Origin: an uncultured Blautia sp.
GTDB taxonomy: Bacteria; Bacillota; Clostridia; Lachnospirales; Lachnospiraceae
Direction of reading: 5' to 3'
DNA: 15,872 bases
Assembly (NCBI GenBank): GCA_934424575.1
Contig: CAKRXU010000049.1
Span: forward strand, 1 to 15,872
Shown piece after piece: positions 12,081-15,872 of this stretch (the stretch's first letter is position 1; each line of letters starts with the position of its first letter). The position numbers and the translations under genes are program-made. Under the pieces are notes generated by a model. The model did not search any database, was not told where the DNA came from, and was given only the letters and a program-made list of their open reading frames with translations.

Positions 12081-12745
12081 TGGAGTATACAGAAGACGAT
12101 TATTTGATGATATCAGGTATACAGCATTTTAAATTTTGCAGAAGGCAGTGGGCGCTGATTCATGTAGAACAACAGTGGGCAGAAAATGTACATACAGTGA
12201 TTGGAGAATTAATGCACAAAAAAGTACACGATCCCTATCTGACAGAAAAACGTAAAGATACGATTCTGGTTCGGGCATTGCCGGTTTCATCAAGAACTAT
12301 GGGCGTAAGCGGAGAATGCGATCTTGTAGAATTTCATAAATGTGAAGACGGTATACGGCTTCATGGACATAGAGGAACTTACTTGATTTATCCGGTAGAA
12401 TACAAAAAAGGAAAAGCAAAATCAACAGATGCGGACAGACTGCAGCTTGTAGCACAGGCAATGTGTCTGGAAGAAATGTTTTCCACAACAGTATCAGAAG
12501 GGGCACTTTTTTATGGAGAAACAAGACGTAGAGAAGTGGTTGAATTTACGGATGATCTGCGGAATGAAGTCAGAGATATGTTTGAGGAGATGCACCAGTA
12601 TTTCAGAAGAGGATATACTCCAAAAGTGAAAACAGGAAAAATGTGTAGTTCCTGTTCATTGAAAGAACTTTGTCTGCCGAAGTTAAACAAGCATGTTTCT
12701 GTGAAGTCATATATAGCACAGATGCTGAAGGAGGAAGAAACATGA
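12080..12745 (+). CDS. cas4: Cas4 RecB-like nuclease for spacer acquisition
   Basis: Works with Cas1-Cas2 to choose and trim PAM-bearing prespacers. The iron-sulfur cluster Cys residues are visible: C20 (FKFCRRQW) and C189, C192, C198 (CSSCSLKELC). The RecB nuclease core shows GECDLVEF and YPVEYKKGK, supplying the metal-binding Asp, Glu and the catalytic Lys. Length 221 residues is typical. The start overlaps the cas7c stop by one base and the stop overlaps cas1 (ATGA). Confidence 0.96.
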   Translation: MEYTEDDYLMISGIQHFKFCRRQWALIHVEQQWAENVHTVIGELMHKKVHDPYLTEKRKDTILVRALPVSSRTMGVSGECDLVEFHKCEDGIRLHGHRGTYLIYPVEYKKGKAKSTDADRLQLVAQAMCLEEMFSTTVSEGALFYGETRRREVVEFTDDLRNEVRDMFEEMHQYFRRGYTPKVKTGKMCSSCSLKELCLPKLNKHVSVKSYIAQMLKEEET

Positions 12746-13773
12746 AAAAACTTTTGAACACATTATATGTAACTTCTGAAAATAGTTATCTGGGGCTGGA
12801 CGGAGAAAATATTGTTGTTTTTGAAGATAATAAAGAAAAGGGACGGCTTCCATTACATAATCTGGCAGGAATTGTTTCATTTGGTTATCGCGGAGTAAGT
12901 CCTGCTTTGATGGGAGCCTGTGCAGAAAGAAATATTTCTCTTTGTTTTATGACGCCGCAGGGGAAATTTCTGGCAAGAGTAACAGGAAAGACAAGAGAAA
13001 ATGTGCTTTTGCGGGAACAGCAGTATGCAAGCTGTCTGGATTCGGCAGTCAGCCTGGAAATTGCAAAAAACTGTATTCTTGGAAAAGTATATAATGCGAG
13101 ATGGGTTCTGGAACGTTGTGTCAGGGACCATGAGATGCAGGTTGATGCAGAAAAAATGAAAATAGCATCGGGAAAATTAAAACATGCATTGGATTTGATA
13201 CAGGCATGTGAATCAAAGGAACAGTTGAGAGGATTTGAAGGAGAGGCGGCCAGTGTTTACTTTGGTGTCTTTGATGAAATGATCTTACAGCAGAAAAAAG
13301 ATTTTGTATTTCAGGGAAGAAGCAAGAGACCTCCGATGGACAATATGAATGCAATGTTGTCTTTTGTATATACTCTATTGACAAATACAATCGCTGCTGC
13401 TTTAGAATGTGTAGGTCTGGATCCCTATGTAGGATATCTTCATACAGAAAGGCCAGGAAGAGTTTCGCTTGCATTGGATATGATAGAGGAATTACGAGCA
13501 GTGCTGGCAGATCGTTTTGTACTGACCTTGGTAAATAAAAAGATCGTGAGTGGCAAGAATTTTACTCAAAAAGAAAATGGGGCAGTGTTGATGGATGATG
13601 AGCTTCGCAAACGACTACTGATAGAGTGGCAGAACAAGAAGAAAGAGACTATTACGCATCCGTTTCTGAAGGAAAAGGTGGAATGGGGGATGGTTCCTTA
13701 TGTGCAGGCAATGCTTCTGGCAAGATATCTGAGAGGAGACCTGGACAGTTATCCGGTGTTTTTATGGAAGTGA
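12742..13773 (+). CDS. cas1: Cas1 integrase, type I-C
   Basis: Metal-dependent integrase that inserts spacers at the leader end of arrays. The conserved metal ligands are E166 (RGFEGEAASVYF), H234 (YLHTERPG) and D246 (LALDMIEELR). 343 residues from ATG 12742, which has GAGGAAG just upstream and a 4-bp overlap with cas4; an upstream frame extension from 12670 would run deep into cas4 and is rejected. Apparently intact, consistent with the perfect leader-side repeats in both arrays. Confidence 0.97.
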   Translation: MKKLLNTLYVTSENSYLGLDGENIVVFEDNKEKGRLPLHNLAGIVSFGYRGVSPALMGACAERNISLCFMTPQGKFLARVTGKTRENVLLREQQYASCLDSAVSLEIAKNCILGKVYNARWVLERCVRDHEMQVDAEKMKIASGKLKHALDLIQACESKEQLRGFEGEAASVYFGVFDEMILQQKKDFVFQGRSKRPPMDNMNAMLSFVYTLLTNTIAAALECVGLDPYVGYLHTERPGRVSLALDMIEELRAVLADRFVLTLVNKKIVSGKNFTQKENGAVLMDDELRKRLLIEWQNKKKETITHPFLKEKVEWGMVPYVQAMLLARYLRGDLDSYPVFLWK

Positions 13774-13782
13774 GGTACTGTT

Positions 13783-14073
13783 ATGCTGGTATTGATTACA
13801 TATGATGTAAATACAGAAACGAATGCAGGAAAAGCGCGTCTGCGTAAAGTGGCGAAGCAATGCACAAATTATGGAAGAAGAGTACAAAATTCTGTTTTTG
13901 AGTGCATCGTGGATAATGCACAGTGTGTGGAACTAAAGGCGATATTGTCTGATATTATCGATAAGAATTTGGACAGCCTTCGGTTTTACTATCTTGGCAA
14001 TAATTATCAAACTAAGATAGAGCATGTTGGAGTAGAACGGGGAATTGCAGCAGATCAGGTATTGTTCCTATAA
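13783..14073 (+). CDS. cas2: Cas2 adaptation protein
   Basis: A 96-residue ferredoxin-like protein that dimerises as the core of the Cas1-Cas2 complex. The start MLVLITYDVNTE carries the conserved Asp (D8), followed by RLRKVAKQCTNYGRRVQNSVFEC, which is the family pattern. It begins 9 bp after cas1, with GTGAGG overlapping the cas1 stop. The CRISPR leader of array 2 starts 2 bp after its stop codon. Confidence 0.97.
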   Translation: MLVLITYDVNTETNAGKARLRKVAKQCTNYGRRVQNSVFECIVDNAQCVELKAILSDIIDKNLDSLRFYYLGNNYQTKIEHVGVERGIAADQVLFL

Positions 14074-14074
14074 A

Positions 14075-14245
14075 GTGCGAATCAAAAGCACACAGAAAAT
14101 CCCAGGGAGACTCGCACCATAAAAAACTTAAAAAAGCGTACGAAAGAAATGAATAAGATAAAAAATTCAGAAAGAAGGAGAGATGTAAAATGCAGATTTG
14201 TAATACCTATACAAAAGTATAGGCGAAAAATTGTTAAAATTTGCT
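14075..14245 (+). promoter_or_regulatory. CRISPR leader of array 2
   Basis: Begins with GTGCGA (14075-14080), which pairs with TCGCAC (14112-14117); between them are GCACACAG and CCCAGGGAG. Then CATAAAAAAC, TTAAAAA, a perfect palindrome CCTATAC-AAAA-GTATAGG (14206-14223) and TTAAAATTTGCT next to the first repeat. Nearly every element has a counterpart in the array 1 leader. The AAGGAG at 14175-14180 and ATG at 14190 open no useful reading frame. Confidence 0.8.
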
Positions 14246-15197
14246 GTCGTTCCCCACGCGGGAACGTGGATTGAAATAGAGAGGCAATGGATTTCGTAAA
14301 TACCCTGACAGTCGTTCCCCACGCGGGAACGTGGATTGAAATGTGTTTAGGTGCATAATATCGGCAAGCTGCTGACTCGTCGTTCCCCACGCGGGAACGT
14401 GGATTGAAATTTCATAAGATCGTTGGCCTTATCCTGCGCCATATTGTCGTTCCCCACGCGGGAACGTGGATTGAAATTTTACGGCTACTGACCGATACTC
14501 TTTCAGCGTGGTCGTTCCCCACGCGGGAACGTGGATTGAAATCTTGTAATCTCCATTCAGGTATGCAAGATACTGTCGTTCCCCACGCGGGAACGTGGAT
14601 TGAAATTGAGAAACCAAACGACTTGGACATTGCTCCAAACGTCGTTCCCCACGCGGGAACGTGGATTGAAATGACGTAATCTTTCATAATTACACTCCTG
14701 CATACGTCGTTCCCCACGCGGGAACGTGGATTGAAATACGAATGTAAACATCTTTGCTATAGTCGCTTTTGTCGTTCCCCACGCGGGAACGTGGATTGAA
14801 ATATCTTCTCGGATGATATTCAGAACGGTACACTCCGTCGTTCCCCACGCGGGAACGTGGATTGAAATAATCTTGGTGATGGAGTGGTTTCTGGAAACAC
14901 TGTCGTTCCCCACGCGGGAACGTGGATTGAAATTACAGAATCATACATATTTTCCGGTTCTTTCCCGTCGTTCCCCACGCGGGAACGTGGATTGAAATTG
15001 ACAATCTGGACTGCATATCCTGCTTTTGCCAGCGTCGTTCCCCACGCGGGAACGTGGATTGAAATCCACTCAACGCCGATATAATCCAGTACTCTGCCCG
15101 TCGTTCCCCACGCGGGAACGTGGATTGAAATCAATATAAAGAAGGCTACCTTGCGCCAGATGACAGTCGTTCCCCACGCGGGAACGTGAATTTAGAA
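14246..15197 (+). CRISPR. Type I-C CRISPR array 2 (15 repeats, 14 spacers)
   Basis: Repeats start at 14246, 14311, 14379, 14446, 14511, 14575, 14641, 14706, 14771, 14837, 14902, 14967, 15034, 15100 and 15166. The first 14 are identical to the array 1 consensus; the last ends ...GAACGTGAATTTAGAA and has lost the handle. Spacers are 32-36 nt and all differ. Uniform repeats, intact cas1-cas2-cas4 and a leader directly after cas2 suggest this is the array currently acquiring spacers. No spacer origin can be assigned by eye. Confidence 0.98.
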
Positions 15198-15271
15198 TCT
15201 CAAAAATCCACACCTCCCGTATTTAAACAAAAGGGATAATGAATCTGCTAACTATTGAAAGGAGTACTGTC

Positions 15272-15472
15272 ATGAGTTATATTTACCCGGCTATTTTTTA
15301 TCCAGAAGAAGATGGACGATATTCTGTTATTTACCCGGATCTTAATGATTTAGCAACTTACGGAGATAATTTTGCGGATGCTTTCGAAATGGCTAAAGAA
15401 GTTTGTAGTCAGTATTTATTTAATTCCTTGCGTGAGGGAAATGCTATTCCTGAGCCGACTCCGCTTGAATAA
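15272..15472 (+). CDS. Short HicB-like protein (orphan antitoxin-like)
   Basis: 66 residues: MSYIYPAIFYPEEDGRYSV, then YPDLNDLATYGDNFADAFEMAKE and a C-terminal PEPTPLE, the partial RNase H-like fold of HicB antitoxins. The ATG at 15272 has GAAAGGAG 8 nt upstream; an earlier ATG at 15239 has none. There is no HicA-like gene beside it and no DNA-binding domain after it. The +1 frame just past the stop can be read ITAHRILVTFSDELDA, which resembles a HicB C-terminal strand, so a frameshift is possible but unproven. The 74 bp between array 2 and this gene hold nothing else clear. Confidence 0.75.
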   Translation: MSYIYPAIFYPEEDGRYSVIYPDLNDLATYGDNFADAFEMAKEVCSQYLFNSLREGNAIPEPTPLE

Positions 15473-15473
15473 C

Positions 15474-15526
15474 TGCGCATCGCATTCTCGTTACTTTTAG
15501 TGATGAGTTAGACGCGCAAATTTTTT
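15474..15526 (+). terminator. Intrinsic terminator after the HicB-like gene
   Basis: CTCGTTAC (15487-15494) pairs with GTGATGAG (15500-15507) including two G-U pairs, enclosed by TGCGC (15474-15478) with GCGCA (15514-15518), then TTTTTT at 15521-15526. Confidence 0.7.
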
Positions 15527-15639
15527 ACAAAAAAACATAAAAGGGAGTTTTATTGGACCTAAAAAGAGTTATAATAGAATAGGAAAGAACAAATAGGACT
15601 TATTTATGCCAGTACAAGTCAGAAAGGCAGGAAGCAACT

Positions 15640-15872
15640 GTGAAGATAACATCCAGCTATGGCGTAGAATTACGAAAACAGAATATCCCGATTCGTCAGA
15701 CACTGGATGTCTACAGGTCTGCTGTCAGCTATCTGACAGAGATTTATGCACAGGTATGGGAAGAGTTGGAGGGGATTCTGGAAGCGAAGAAACGATTCAA
15801 TGAAGCAGAACACCTGATACATACAACGAAAAAGAATCAGGCCCGTTTTGATTTTGATCTTCGTTTCCCAAA
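15640..15872 (+). CDS. TnpB-like (IS200/IS605 family) protein, N-terminal part only
   Basis: From GTG 15640 the frame stays open to the window edge (77 codons) and reads VKITSSYGVELRK, TLDVYRSAVSYLTEIYAQVW, HLIHTTKKNQARFDFD. This start (short beta strand, then helices with a Tyr-rich face and a conserved basic turn) resembles the N-terminus of one subgroup of TnpB RNA-guided nucleases. GGCAGGAAG precedes it. A TATAAT lies at 15570-15575. A competing frame from ATG 15606 has no family likeness. Catalytic region lies outside the window, so activity cannot be judged. Confidence 0.6.
   Translation, partial: MKITSSYGVELRKQNIPIRQTLDVYRSAVSYLTEIYAQVWEELEGILEAKKRFNEAEHLIHTTKKNQARFDFDLRFP

Noticed and set aside
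12670..12741. Upstream extension of cas1 to 12670
   Set aside because: It would overlap cas4 by 76 bases over its Cys cluster; ATG 12742 has a ribosome site and the standard ATGA overlap.
14082..15134. Similar repeat-peptide reading frames through array 2 on both strands
   Set aside because: Same reason: frames happen to stay open through the CRISPR repeats; not genes.
15606..15803. A 65-codon frame starting ATG 15606
   Set aside because: It overlaps the TnpB-like frame from GTG 15640, which has family resemblance; this frame has none and ends inside it.

Overview
The window looks like chromosomal DNA of a gut-type Lachnospiraceae (Clostridia; Blautia/Dorea/Ruminococcus-like). This is inferred from protein style, strong AGGAGG-type ribosome sites, low-to-medium GC and a small-peptide toxin type common in that family. 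It has three parts.

(1) Left flank, 1-4800. A membrane metal/redox gene pair (TauE/UreH-like transporter fused to a cupredoxin-like domain, then a DUF2318 CxxC/CxxC protein) is followed by a flavodoxin-family reductase. Next come a compact type I toxin-antitoxin locus of the Fst/par kind (28-residue hydrophobic toxin on the minus strand, convergent antisense RNA, shared bidirectional terminator) and a two-gene carboxymuconolactone decarboxylase / aldo-keto reductase operon. A second antitoxin-like RNA unit with no visible toxin sits at the edge of the CRISPR locus.

(2) A complete type I-C CRISPR-Cas locus, about 4843-15197. Order: leader and array 1 (7 repeats, 6 spacers), cas3, a 279-bp intergenic region, a DUF3990-type gene with an overlapping partner gene, cas5c-cas8c(with internal cas11c)-cas7c-cas4-cas1-cas2, then leader and array 2 (15 repeats, 14 spacers). 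Both arrays read in the + direction and share the same 32-nt repeat and related leaders. cas3 starts only 13 bp after the last, degenerate repeat of array 1, so it probably depends on array transcription.

(3) Right flank, 15198-15872: a short HicB-like gene and the 5' part of a TnpB-like gene that runs off the window.

The most remarkable structure is in the 7587-7865 intergenic region. The minus strand carries a solo pseudo-repeat that keeps the exact 11-nt type I-C crRNA 5' handle and a hairpin of different sequence. It is preceded by a well-formed promoter and followed by a 28-nt guide-like segment and a terminator hairpin. The first 17 guide positions match a site 63 bp away, next to a type I-C TTC PAM, at 15 of 17 positions; the two mismatches fall at positions 6 and 12, the bases that are flipped out and unread in type I crRNA-DNA hybrids. 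The target lies beside the likely promoter of the DUF3990/partner/cas operon and on the -35 box of the RNA's own promoter. I infer a crRNA-like regulatory RNA that directs Cascade to repress this operon. This would be a type I-C counterpart of CreR/CreTA, with a protein toxin-antitoxin-like pair embedded as the first genes of the repressed operon.
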